Assembly: GCA_009741485.1 (NCBI GenBank) | Contig: CM019238.1 | Span: 10,494,701 to 10,558,700 of the forward strand | Direction of reading: 5' to 3' | Length of the DNA: 64,000 bases | Source: Malurus cyaneus samueli | Taxonomy: Eukaryota > Chordata > Aves > Passeriformes > Maluridae | Shown: piece after piece, positions 29,363 through 41,104 of the stretch | Position numbering within the stretch: the stretch's first letter is position 1 | How the letters are laid out: every line of letters begins with the position of its first letter | The notes under the pieces: model-generated | What the model was told of the DNA's origin: nothing | Seen by the model: only the letters and a program-made list of their open reading frames with translations | Database searches by the model: none | Made by a program: the position numbers and the translations under genes

Positions 29363-31320
29363 AAAGAGCATCAGCCCCACCCACAGTGTCAAGGTGAGCA
29401 CAGAGACTTCCTGACCCTGAGATGCTGCTTCTCTCATGCTCACATCAGACTAGGTTAAGTCAGGTTCCTTAACCTCAAAAATACAGCTGCAGAATAATCC
29501 TTGTTGGTTCATTTCCATTCCAAGGAAGCGTAAATCCTTTTGCTAAGTCCCCACAGAGCTGTGGGTGTTGTGCTGCCAGGAGCTCGGTTCTCAGGTACAG
29601 CTCCCATTGCCTCAGAGGTAGTTCATTTATTATTAAAGGAAATGTCAGACTGCCAAAGGTGGAGAGATGGTTTGGGACAAGGATGTGTGCAAAATCTGGG
29701 ATGAAAATATTGGGGAGGAAGATGAGGGGAGAAATATGCTCTGTTAGATATCTATGTATTGCAAGTGACAACAGCTAGTACTACTAGCAGGAAAATTTGT
29801 CATATGTTAAATTAATGTACTGTGTTATGGGCTGCTTTTATACAGCAGTTTGGCACTCTTGGTGAAGTTTTGTATTGAGAAGTAATTAAGAAAATTCTAC
29901 TGTAAAATATGCTACCTTCAACATTCATAAAACACGTAATTCTTTAAAGGACCCAATCCTGTTCATGCCCACAGAAATGGAAGCTTTGCCATTGACTTCT
30001 GTGGAGGCAAGGTCAGCTACAAAATGATCAATTAAATAGGATTCCCAGAATGATTTATTGCCCTCATGACACTCATTTTCACCCCATTAGCGTTCCTTTT
30101 CGTTGGTGTGACCTTCAGCCTTGCAGAGTGAAATGCTTATTGCTCCAAACTGTGGCCTAACACGATGGGAATACAACTGATGAGGCAATGATCTGAGTCA
30201 AACAAGATAGTGCCCGTGGGCAGGAGCTCCTTGTACGGTGCACTGGGCTCCTGGCCTACAACTTGCAATGATTTTTGGACACCCTGGCAGTATCAAATCT
30301 CTGTGATGTTAATAAATCAGTGAATGTGTAGGTTTGAACACCGGCCTGCCCGTGGAATGAATTCCGTGTTTTGATTTTCTTGTGATTGTGGCTTTTGCTT
30401 GATGAATGAAATTGTCTTTATCTCGACCCATGACTTTTATTACTTTTACTCTTCTGACCCTCTCTCCATTCCCAAAATGGGGACGAGAAGTTGCCATCTT
30501 GGTGTTAAACCAAGACATGAAACTCTAACAGCCAGATATTAATATCCACAAATATTTTTTGAGGATCAAAATTAATGCTAGTTTGCTTTTCCAAATAAAA
30601 ATATAAACTTTGGATCTATCCATGCGAAACAAGCAAAGAACTAATCCTGGTGGAACAGGAATTCAGGTACCCACCACCTGTATCCAAGACCTGTGAAATC
30701 TTGATGTGCAGTTTCCATTGAAAGACTGAGATGTTTGATATAGTGAGAGACTATACACTGTACTGTGTTCTTTTGCTATTGCTGTTGGAATTGTATATTT
30801 AGTGAATTAGTCGTGATTGATGGTAGTGTTTTAAGGACTTGCTCATTCTTCCTGGGAAAAGATGGCATATTTTAGCTATATTAATGGTTTGAGACTTAAG
30901 GATAGCAACATATATTTTTGTAATCTTTCAGCAGTGAAGCCACAATTTATACAAATGGATTCACTCTGTCTTTAGCTCAAGCAGCTCTGACAAAAGATGT
31001 CATTTGAAGTAATGTTGCTCATCATTCATAGACGCAAAAGCTGAAGGCTCTATTGCTTTGATATGAAATTGTGTTGCAGTTTTCTTCTTCTTTTAATATC
31101 AGTATATGGTGTTAATGATACTTTAACCATTTTTAGCAGTTCCAGATTAGACTAAGAGAACAGAAAGGTTCTTTTTTTTCCAACAGAAAGATATATACTA
31201 ACTTGGGAGTATGTAGAAGGAGAAAAGCAGCATTCCAGCAACAACTCAGAATTCCCCAAATGTCAGCTCTAGAGCAGTTAAAAGATAGTGCTACGATGTG
31301 TTCAGGCAAAATTGCCAATT

Positions 31321-31337
31321 TACAGTACAGTACAGTA
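31321..31337. repeat. Short TACAG tandem repeat (three copies)
   Basis: TACAGTACAGTACAGTA is three perfect 5-bp units plus two bases. Too short to be more than a small slippage product. Confidence 0.7.
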
Positions 31338-34300
31338 TATTAGATCCCTTTACAGCACCTTGGTAAGGAAGCACATCATTGCAGAATAATACCAAGGGCT
31401 AGGAGAGGTCTCTGCCTTGCTCTGATGTGTTTGCTGAAGTGCAGCCCAATCCTGCAGTTGTGTTTGATTGCTCCCTTTGGTTGTGATATCAGCAGTGCAC
31501 GTACAGGGACCCATCTTGGAATGGATAACAGACAACAAAAGCATGGCACAAAGGATAGTCTTTAGACACAATCTGAGAGTAATAACAGATCAGGACAGAC
31601 ATTTTGCCCTAAAAGTGTGCCTAACATTACTGCTGCACTGTGGTTTTGCTTTTGGGATCCAGCCCTTTTACGATGATGCGATGCTTTTACTGATTAAAAA
31701 AAAAAAAACAACAGTAAAACAAACACCAGCTCTTCCCTTCTGTAGTACTGATATCATGTAGTTTGTAGATAAGTGATAGATCCTTATATAGTGCCTGTAT
31801 TGCAAGTATGCCAACACACTAAGATTTTCTTTAATTACTAATTAAAACCTGTGAAAGTGCTAATATTTCCCATCTCTAATCCTGTATTTAGATTATCTCC
31901 ACACTGGCCTGTTAAAATACTTCATTCTGTAATCCAGATATGCTCACCTCCTGAGAAACTGTCATTCACTTTAGCTATGCTTCTCACATCTTTCAGTTTA
32001 AGCTGTTGCCTTACATCACTAGAAAACAGACCTTAGAATTGAAATAAAACACTTGCTGAACAAGAAATAATCTTTTTCCCTGTAACAAATAAAAAGGTGT
32101 TTGATAGCTGTTTTGCTTTGGAAGGAGTTGATGGACATGTATGTGTTGGTGAGAGAGAACTAAATGTGGTAGATAATGCATTTTAAAGCAGACAACAAAA
32201 TGGGAAAAAATTTTCAAGTGGGGGTAGGTGGTAGGTAAAACAAACACTTGTGCCTGGGCAAGTTATCACACTCACTGTATGAAGAACAGGATAAGTAATG
32301 CAGCCTTTAATGTTTCCTGCACTGCCACTGCTGGGTTTGTGCTCAGCCTCTTCATCCAATAGTCTTTCCATCCTTTGGGACTAAAGTATTATAGATGGTA
32401 AGATATTACAGTTTTTATTTGGAAGAGAATTTGTGGTGTTTGTTGGCTTTTCTTTCAAAGATTTCACTTTCATTTTACATTGTAATGAAAGCCAAAATTC
32501 TCAAAAGTCCTGCCATAAAGGCATGTATGACAAATTCTGCATGAGAATGCTATTTCAAAAAGAAATAGAAGTTTCAGGATGGCCTGACTGGAAAATTGAA
32601 GGGCATCTTTTTTAAATGTCTTTGTTGCTTTAAAATTGTTCCATGAGCTGCGGCAGTAACATTACATAATCGTACAGAAGATATAAAATGGCAGTCAAAA
32701 TAGTATGTTGAGTTTCAGTTCAATGATGTATTTTAACTATAATGGCAGTTACTACCCGGAGCAGATTGAATCATCTTGTTCTCTTGTTGAAAATGTCAAA
32801 GCAAAATCTTAAATTGCTTCAACACATGACAAGCAAAAGACACTTTGAACAGGAAAATGAAGAGTCAAGCAGGTTCGTTACAACAAGCTGACACAATTTA
32901 GTGAGGAATTTCTCAGAAAGTACATTCCTGGTGCAAAACTTTAATCTGGCTGCTGGGGAAAAAAATGCAGCAGAAAACCTAAAAGCTGGGTAAATGAATG
33001 ATCCTCTGAAGAAGCCAAGGAAAGTGGTCTCTGTTTTGAGCTGCTTCACCAACACTGTCCTGGTGGCTGAGGGACAGGAGCAGTGCTGATCTCTGTCCTG
33101 GCAGTTGATGGAAGATTTTCAGGAGAACAGAAAGCCCTTCGCAGGGACCTGTTTCTGTGCAAGTAGTTCAGACACAGGCAGGTGGAGTGTCCGGGTATTG
33201 GGACAGCCCATCAGTGTCGTGTTCTTCAATTGTTCTCCAATATTTCTCAGCCAAATAAAAACCACTTTACCTGTCAACGTTACCTGCCCCACTCCCAGGG
33301 AGCTTGCATTGCCTTTTGCACCAAGGCTGGGACAGCAAATTCCCCTTCCTGCAACTTTGGGTGTATAAGCCTTAGCTGAGAGGATTATTAATAAAAATAG
33401 AGTTGGTTCCTCTCTTCTTTTTTCACTTGATGATTTTTGGCTCTTTCAATTTTTTTTTCTATTTTTCTCTTGATTTAAAGATTATCTTCATCTTTTAATA
33501 AAGGATGGAGGAAATACACCGAAGGATTAAATCCTTATCTGCAGCCATTTGAAGTGCCTGTGGGACTGTTTAATCTCACATTTCAGAGGATTTGGAAGCT
33601 AGGCCTCTCTGCAGTTTCTGCTGCATACAGTATATATGTGCTCAAATTGACCTGTGGGACAGGTGCAATCCATCGCTCACTTGCTGACAAGTTTATTTTC
33701 TACTCCTCTGATAAAAATGTCTGGTGTGTTGACAACCTGCTTCGCAATGGTCACATCGATTCAAAACAAGTAGAGTCCCAAAGATGTATTTTTGGCCATG
33801 TCTTCGCTGTTTTCCATTGCTTTTAGCATTGCCTCGGGGTGTTTGCATTGTTTCACTGGGAAGTTTGTTGCTCTCAACTGTGCTGGGTGTCACTCACTGG
33901 GTTTGTTAATGGGGCTGCCCAGAGATGCACCAGTGGGCACTGGAATGCAAATCCTCGTACTTTTCTGTGGATGGATCTCTGTGCAGCCTTTAGTCATGTT
34001 CTTGTTGGAGGTTTGCCTGCAATTCTTTGCATCCCCACTGAGCAGTAAACATTTTCAGGTATTAAGTTAGCCTTAAAATATCACATATTTATTGTTGAAT
34101 AGTTGCCTCCTGCAGACCTGATACAGTGCTTTGCACATGTTTGGTATATTTTTGTGAAAAAGAGATGGCAGTTTTTGATCAGAGATACTTCCCTGTGTTT
34201 GACAGTAGCTGATTAAAGGTTCAGGTCCCAGGCTGATCACCAGGGGTTATTCTGCTTCCCACCAGCTGCTAGAAACTCTGATGTAAGTGGTAAAAGACAG

Positions 34301-35321
34301 CAGAGTCAACTCTGAAAATGGGTCGTCCCGCCAGAGATTTCTGTGGATGCTACTTTTTTGTTAATTCTTTTAAATCCTTTGCCTCAAATAGGAAGACAAA
34401 TTTCCTGGGATAACTATCTCCCTTCTTAAAGCATTGTCTTTCATCAGAAGATTTACATTTTCTTGATCTTTGGTCATGAGGCAGGATAAACAATAGCGAG
34501 TGTATCTCTGATTTCCTTATGTGCCTATATTATGCCTGCTTTTATTCATTTTCCTGCTCATCCAACCAATAATGACATGATTTGCCCCAATTTTTTCATA
34601 ATGATGCTCCATGTGTTTAGTGAGTAATATAATTCAAAACTTCTTAGTGTAAAAAATGAAAATATAATAGCAAAACCTGGTGGAATATATTTTGCAGCTT
34701 TTGAAGGCAAATTAGAGACAAAGAACCTACATAAATATTGCATAAACATTTTATGAAAAGGTTTTCCTTGTCAAGTGTAGTAACATTTTTCATCACTGTT
34801 ACAAGCTTAGGAAGCCAGGGTGCTAATCCAAAGAATGCATCAGAATTAATAGACTGGATAGGGCAGGTGAAACCTTCTCATTAGCCCCCAACAGTGCAAA
34901 ATCAATTGGCAAGACACAACTTAACTGAAGTTTCATGTTTCTTACTTGTGAAAGTAATTAATCTAAAAAACTTAGAGTTGAAATTCCATCTAAAAATTGT
35001 TCGCGGTGTGGCAGCTTTGAAATTGTAATAGTCCTGCTGAACATCAAAGCAGGCTGAGCTGTTACACTGTGCAGCATCTAAAATTGTCCAAAGTACGAGT
35101 TTTAAATGGTTGCCACTGCTTTGGAGACTTAAGTGAAATACATTTTTAATGTCGTTCTTTGGTAGCTCGGTCCTTTTCTTTGGTACCATAGGTGCTTAAA
35201 AGTTCATCTGACATTTGTTGTCCACACTAATTCTCTTTTGATACACTATCTGCATCTAATCAAGTTTTTAGCTTTAGAGAATAATGGATTGCTTTGAGTT
35301 TTATTAAAACAGTGCATAAAA

Positions 35322-35349
35322 TCCACTCTGTGATACTTCACAGAGTGGA
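35322..35349. repeat. Perfect 11-bp inverted repeat (hairpin), 6-nt loop
   Basis: TCCACTCTGTG, loop ATACTT, then CACAGAGTGGA: every one of 11 pairs is Watson-Crick. It lies about 5.7 kb upstream of the receptor exon and could fold in DNA or in the pre-mRNA. The stem is short for a microRNA precursor and the flanks do not clearly continue the pairing. Confidence 0.85.
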
Positions 35350-35418
35350 GTTGTGCTGTGGTGCAGCAGTTCACTGTGCACGAGTGATCAAACTGATCAT
35401 GGAATATTAATGGGTTGT

Positions 35419-35446
35419 GGTACTCTGGCTTTTGGTACTCTGGCTT
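35419..35446. repeat. Tandem duplication, 13-bp unit at 15-bp spacing
   Basis: GGTACTCTGGCTT occurs twice, at 35419-35431 and 35434-35446, separated by TT. It looks like a simple replication-slippage duplication and lies just downstream of the 35.3-kb hairpin. Confidence 0.8.
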
Positions 35447-38400
35447 CAGGTTGACAAGAATGATAGCTTTCATTTGCATGCAATGTCTCCAGCTGTTCCT
35501 TTAAGATGGATGAAGGGATCTGGCTTCATCCGTCACCACTTCTTCACTTTTTTACAAGACAGAAAGAAAAAAGAATTAAAAAAGCCAAACCATAAAATGT
35601 CATTAAATGTTCTTTGCAGATCTCCTTGAAATAGAGGGTAATTTCAAGCATCTCATTTCTGCCCAGAGTCCAAGAGAAACATTTTGAGTGCAGACAAAAT
35701 TATGTGTCCTTTGTGCTAAATACACTCTGTTCATTAAATAAAGCACACTCCATTTGAGATTTTTCATGAATTACAATGCAGGAAAATGTAATTTACATTT
35801 AGTAAGAATTTATTACAGTTTTTCTCTACTTCAGAGAAAACTCATGCTTGCTTCATAAAAGCAAGCTGCATGTTCCACATTTAGGAAAGGAATAAAATGA
35901 TCACAGGAATCATTTTGGTTGGAAAAGAACTTTGCATAATCTAACACAATCTGTGAAATTCAGAAATGCGGTGAAAAGAAAGGTGTGTTGGCAACTGTAG
36001 GAGTGAGGAAGCTTGATAACATCGTACAGTGAGAACCCTGCCAACACAGAAGGCTTCTACTTTCCAGCACCCACCTTGCAATGACTCTGGTGACAGCACC
36101 AATGGTAACTCCTACCATCAGTGCCACTGAGCGTTTCACATCAGGAGATGCGTAACAGTCAATGCCACAGGCATTTAACACGGATATTGCAGCCGTGTGA
36201 AGTGTTCAGCCCTGTTGTAATTACTTTGTGATAGGCACCTTGTGGGATTTTGCCATCTGTGCTTCAGTAATGTGCAATCTGTGCTATTGTTTCTATTCCA
36301 CTTCACCAGAAGCCGTACTCTGTTGCGTAAGTTCCACCAAAATCTCACCATTTCATTTTCTATAGTCCTATGTGACATAATTGCCTTGTGAGAAGGGGGA
36401 AGAAGGTCCAGCACAAACCTGAAAAAATAGAAGATCCCACACCCAAAATCTAGTTAGTCTACTTCTCTTAGCATTTTCATGGATTCAAACTTCATCTCAT
36501 ACCTTCTCTCCAAAGCCATTTGGCTCTCTCTGTGCATTCTGACAGCATCCCATGTGCAATAGCTGGAAGCATTTTAGGTGAGGAGACTGGCAGCAAGAAT
36601 CTATTCAGAAATCATTTTGCCCATGGAATTATTAGCTGCTCTTACCAGTTCTAAATAGTCACCATGGGCTGCAAGGTCATATGTGTAGCAGGAGGTGTTG
36701 GAGCAGCTGGCAAGAGGAGGACAGGCACAGCCAGTTGTTGAGGATTTTTGACTGCTCTCAAAGTCAGGGGAGCTGCAATCATGGCCAACTTCTTCTTGGT
36801 GCCAGTAGCATGACCTGTCAAACACGGGTCTGTTCCGAGTCATTGAGGACTTAATGGATTAGAATCAAAACCCCCAGTAATGATCCAACATCATTTGAGT
36901 GCCTCGAAATTCTTGTCCTTTGTGAGCTGCATTTCAGCATGGACACAGCATCTTCCTTAAAGCTCTGATTGTGTTGTCCTTCTTTCTATGTCATAAAAAG
37001 AATTCATGTGATGAATTCCAATTATTTACTGCTAATGTAAAAATGCTGAACTCCTTCTTGCAGAAAATTGTCCCACAGAGGCAGTCCAAATAGTGCATTA
37101 AGGCACTCTTGATCCTAGGTAGAGTTTTTAAAAAGTGTTGTTTGTGGTGGTGGTAGTAGCAGAGGGGGAAGCATCCAGCTGCTGAATTACTCCACAGCAT
37201 TGTCCCAAAAGAAGCATTTCCTGCTTGAATAGTAATAAACTGAGAAAAACTCTGTCATTGGTTAATGACTCCTGACTTCCACACAAGCTCTGAGTTTATA
37301 AGTAGGAGTTTTTTGAGTATAAGTGTTCAGTGTTTATTTTCAAAGACGGAGATATTTATCCTTTGACAGCATCTCACTGCAGTGGCTTTATTTCTGTTAG
37401 AGCAAATGACGGATGGAGGTGCAATCATTTTGTCAGCTTGATACTGAGAGGAAGGAAATAACACAATAGCCATCTGATGGAGAAGTGTGTTTTGACTGAC
37501 TGGTGGAGCACACTACAATAGAGCTAATCAGGAAACTGCATTAAAATCAGGGTCCCTGTATAAACACAGCCTCACAAAATTGCATTTTATGAATGAATTG
37601 TTTTGCGTGGTTTCCTACTACTTTTCACCTTGTGTGGTGGTTTACTGCTGTGCCAAGAAAATGAAAAGCAGTGATTCTGATTGGGTAGCAGGACTTGCTG
37701 GTGGTTGTGAGAGGTTCAGTCCACAAAGTCCAGGTAAGAACCCTTGGCTTTTAAAACAAGCTTTTAACTCTTCAAGTGCACAGTTCATTCCCTGGCACCC
37801 AGACTACAGCTGTCACATTTACATTGGCATCAGCACAATTGGCTCCCACATTTGCTTAGTTGTAAGGAGCCATGCGAAAGATAAGGCAGTAGCAGGTCAG
37901 GCCTGAAGCATTTTACTGCCAGCCACTGAGAAATGTCTTGGCACAAGCTGGGATTTCAGGTGAGACAAAAGATGTTAGGTACATCTCTTTTAAAAGGTAT
38001 AATGCTGAGCTTCTGGTAGCAATGTGTGCCCTCTGGTTAATATATTGATTGAGAGTTTTGTATGCAGTTAGTTCCATCATCATCTATGGTGTGGAAGTTG
38101 CAATGTCACTGCCAAGATTTTTAGTTGCCAAAGTAGGTCTAAGCCATGCCTGGAAGCATATATATTTGAACTGGGAGTGAACAAAAGCTTAACTTTGGGT
38201 ATGAGCTAGTTTTAGATTAAGGATTTGGAATGCAGTTATTTGCCCCAGAGGATGCTTTTCAAACAGATCTGTTCTGCTGTCAAAAGGTTAGCCAGATTCT
38301 TGATTGAATGATACTGGAGGCTCTGTGTTAATTAATGATGGGAAAATGCCAGATCCTTTGATTGAAGGAAGTAGGTTGGCTTGCAATTGTCTCATAGAAG

Positions 38401-40961
38401 ATTTGAAACAATTTTGTTAGATTCCCTGCATTCTGCTTCATATTTAGATAATTTTTCCTTTCATCATTGCAAATTGCATGAGCAAGTGTCCAGGAGCTGC
38501 ATCAATAGCAAAATTATAGAACAGCAAATGTACTTTGAGTGCTTATCACAAGACAAGAGGGAAGTCATTACGCACCACAAGGAAGAAGAAGACTGTTCCC
38601 CAGCATTTGACCAGTTCCTAACCACATGGGAGTTCATTTTAGCTCTCTTCGGAGAGTTATCTGATCTGGAAAACATGCCAGCTGTGCTGAGCCACAAGGA
38701 AGAGGATTCTTTCATAAGCAGCTGGATTTCAGTGCATGACTCTGGTGCTGACTGGTTTCACACTGGAGCAGTTCAGGTCCTGGAGCACAGAGTGGTGCCT
38801 GTTGGCTTGGGATGTGCCCTTTGCATGGCTCAGTTTAGGGGATCTGCATTCAATGCAGAAGTTGTGTTTAGCTAAGCCACTCAAAATATGAAGTGGGAGA
38901 CCTGAGTTCATTGTAGCAACAGCTTGGGCTCCCTGTCTGTCACTGTGGACGCTGTAAAAGTTTGGCTGGGGAGGGGTGAGTACTGTGAGGCTGCTGCTGA
39001 GGGAAAGTAGGAAGTAGTGTGGGAAAATAGAGCTGTGTCAAATAACAAACTGTTACTTACTGTTTCTTACTGAGGAGCTGATGGTTTTTCTAGCTGGTTA
39101 TCACTGCTTATCCCTAAGTAATAATATCCTAAGGCTGTTTGTTTTCAACTGCTTTGTGCTTTTTCAAGAGAACTCATTAGTGTGTCAGATTTGTGTCTGA
39201 ATACGGAATGACAGGTTTTTGGAACAGTAGGGCTGTGGTAGAGGGAAAAAAAAGAGCCTCCAGGCTCTGAGGCTTCATTGGCACTTAAAAGGAGCCACTC
39301 CTTTAAGGTAGTTTTCCTCTTCAGTTGGTCCTGTGAGCAGCTAAACATTGACCTGTGCAGCACATTATGCTCAGCTTTATCTGACAAATATCACCATATA
39401 ACTAACTGGAGAGACCAAATCTTTTACAGGTCTCTTTTCTGCAGCACTTCTGGTGAGACAGCATACTCCTTGTGCCTATGACAAAGACAATAAAAGCATC
39501 ATGTACGCTGGGAAAGATGTATGAACAGTTGCAGAGGATCACATCAGTGTATTGATTTATACAACACTGTGTCTTTAAAACTATGGACAAACAGAGTGAT
39601 GGGTACTGTTGAAATCACAGCAACTTGATTATTGTTCTAAAGTTTGTGTGTTACTTTTGAAAGGGGTGAATATGAGCATAGGAGGAAACAGCACTTCAGG
39701 CAGTCCCTGAGCAGTCTGGCTGCTAAACAGCCTCTGGCCATGTTCACTGGGCTCTTTTGGGAGGCACATGTATTGCCAGGTGCCTCTGGGTACAGAAATG
39801 CCTTTCCAGCTTGTCATCCAGGACCTGTGACTTCCAGCCATGCCCCGGGTGGTGTTTCCGTGGTGCTGTTACCTTGGGACGAGGCACAGGAGCCTCCCCT
39901 TGTCTCAGCTCTGTGCTGTATCTGCCTGGCAGCGCTTCTATAAACAAATCCAGCCAAGGAAGTCCCAGCCTGGTCACAGGATGAAATCCTAGAACAGCGA
40001 GGAAAGGCAAAGCAGCCCCTTAGGGTGCTGCATTGTCAGACTCAGTACCATCCAAGAACAGGTCTGTCTGGGTGGCCACGGGAATTGCTGCCTTGGGAAG
40101 CTACTGTCACCCTTGTTCTGGTGGCTTCACCATGTAAGTGTTCCTGCTCAGAGCAGCCAGGGACATGGCACGATCCATGGCATTTGGAAGGCAAAAAAAA
40201 ACATAGACAGCTGTATCTCAGGTCTTCCCTTGACAGTTCATGAGTTAGATTCAGTTTCACAGCAGAATTTCTGCTGTCCCTTCAATAATAGGAAGAGCAT
40301 TTACACTGCATTGAATTCTTTTAATTGCACCTAACTTTGTGGGAGGTCAAGTGAGAGTTCTGTTAGCTTTGTTAAATACATTTTGATACAGTAACAGCAC
40401 TGACTTTTTGCTCCACTTCCCCTTGAGCAAGGCTGGAAAACCCAGTTCCTAGAATTAAAGAAACCTGCTCTCAGATGGAGATGTTTCTGCATAGCAGGAG
40501 GCAGGGTTCACACTCAGGCTTTGACAAGAGGGTCAAAGTGTGCCCAGGTACCCCACCTGCTCAGGTGGGAGTCTAAGCTACTGTGGAGCTGCTGGAGTCC
40601 TTCAGACACAATTTTGTGCAAGTTTTCTATGTATTGCTTTGGACAGGCACAAAGACATGTTGAGACTGTTCGCACTGAGATAGATTTGTCTGGCACTTCA
40701 AATTCATTGTGTTAACTTTGCAACGTGAGGGTCTAATCTGCTTTTTCTTGTTATTACATGTAGGTTAAAAGTGAGAAATTCAGTTTGTTTTGCTGCTTTG
40801 TATTAAAAACATAATTATTGAAATAGTTCATTTCTGTTGAATCAGGGGATCACCACAGCTACAAGGAAGATGGTAACACATTGGCCTTGTAACAGCCATA
40901 TTATGTAATAAATGTTTACATGTCATCAATTGTACAAACATTTGATTGCTTATGTGACAGA

Positions 40962-40976
40962 GCTTTTCTTTTGCAG
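40962..40976 (+). other. Acceptor-like decoy AG 47 bp upstream of the exon
   Basis: GCTTTTCTTTTGCAG has a good polypyrimidine tract and a CAG, so it looks like a usable 3' splice site. Using it would add 47 bp to the exon and put the coding sequence out of frame with a phase-1 upstream exon. It is therefore more likely a decoy or a weak competing site than the normal acceptor. The actual choice cannot be seen from sequence. Confidence 0.4.
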
Positions 40977-41000
40977 TCATTGGTCTCAATTTTTCCATTA

Positions 41001-41023
41001 CATTTTCTCATTTTCTTTTCTAG
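41001..41023 (+). other. IL1RAPL2: 3' splice site (polypyrimidine tract and AG) of the IL1RAPL2-like exon
   Basis: The 20 bases before the AG are almost all pyrimidine, ending TTTTCTTTTCTAG. No other AG lies between 40977 and 41021, so this is the first AG after the likely branch region. Branch-point candidates are the adenines in CTCAAT (about 40985-40990) and CATTAC (about 40996-41002). The AG places the exon start at the second base of an alanine codon, which is the phase the family reading frame requires. Confidence 0.85.
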
Positions 41024-41098
41024 CTTTACTCACAGACAAACCTCCAAAGCCATTGTTCCCCATGGAGAACCAGCCAACTGTTATAGATGTCCAGCTGG
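41024..41098 (+). CDS. IL1RAPL2: Internal coding exon of IL-1 receptor accessory protein-like 2 (start of Ig domain 3)
   Basis: Seen: a 75-bp segment between a pyrimidine-rich TTTTCTTTTCTAG acceptor and a GTAAGT donor. It holds 24 full codons with split codons at both ends, so both introns are phase 1 and skipping the exon would keep the frame. The peptide reads (A)L-LTDKPPKPLFPMENQP-T-VIDVQLG. Family knowledge: IL1RAPL proteins are single-pass IL-1-receptor-family membrane proteins with three extracellular Ig domains and a cytoplasmic TIR domain; they act mainly at neuronal synapses as adhesion or organiser molecules. This segment is the linker from Ig2 into the first strand of Ig3, before the first Ig3 cysteine. 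Phase-1 borders are typical of Ig-domain exons. Paralog: PLFPMENQP and VIDVQLG agree with IL1RAPL2 as I remember it; IL1RAPL1 has a LLYPMES/IQETQLG-like segment here. No stop or frameshift. The start and end follow the splice sites, not an ATG. Family assignment is very likely, paralog choice likely but from memory. Confidence 0.88.
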
Positions 41099-41104
41099 GT
41101 AAGT
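41099..41104 (+). other. IL1RAPL2: 5' splice site (GTAAGT) after the IL1RAPL2-like exon
   Basis: CTGG|GTAAGT is a near-perfect match to the U1-complementary donor consensus. It splits a glycine codon after its first base (phase 1), as expected at the family's LG-K junction. The open frame runs on for about ten codons into the intron (GKSPSGNNRS) before a TAA stop, but that stretch has no family similarity beyond the chance lysine. Confidence 0.85.

Larger units (their letters stand above)
29363..41023 (+). other. Intronic DNA immediately upstream of the exon (no second gene established)
   Basis: The last part of the inferred upstream intron. It holds small hairpins, a tandem TACAG triplet (31321-31335), an A run (about 31697-31709), two exon-like but unproven segments (minus strand 36075-36205 and plus strand 37658-37733) and the window's longest open frame at 38381-38875, none with recognised homology. 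A GC-richer patch at about 39690-40200 carries overlapping frames on both strands. I looked for an Ig2 exon of the receptor (NYTCELKY-like coding) and did not find one. Confidence 0.55.

Noticed and set aside
29209..29458. Two open frames reading SAQLS repeats
   Set aside because: Direct translation of the AGCTC microsatellite, with no support as a gene.
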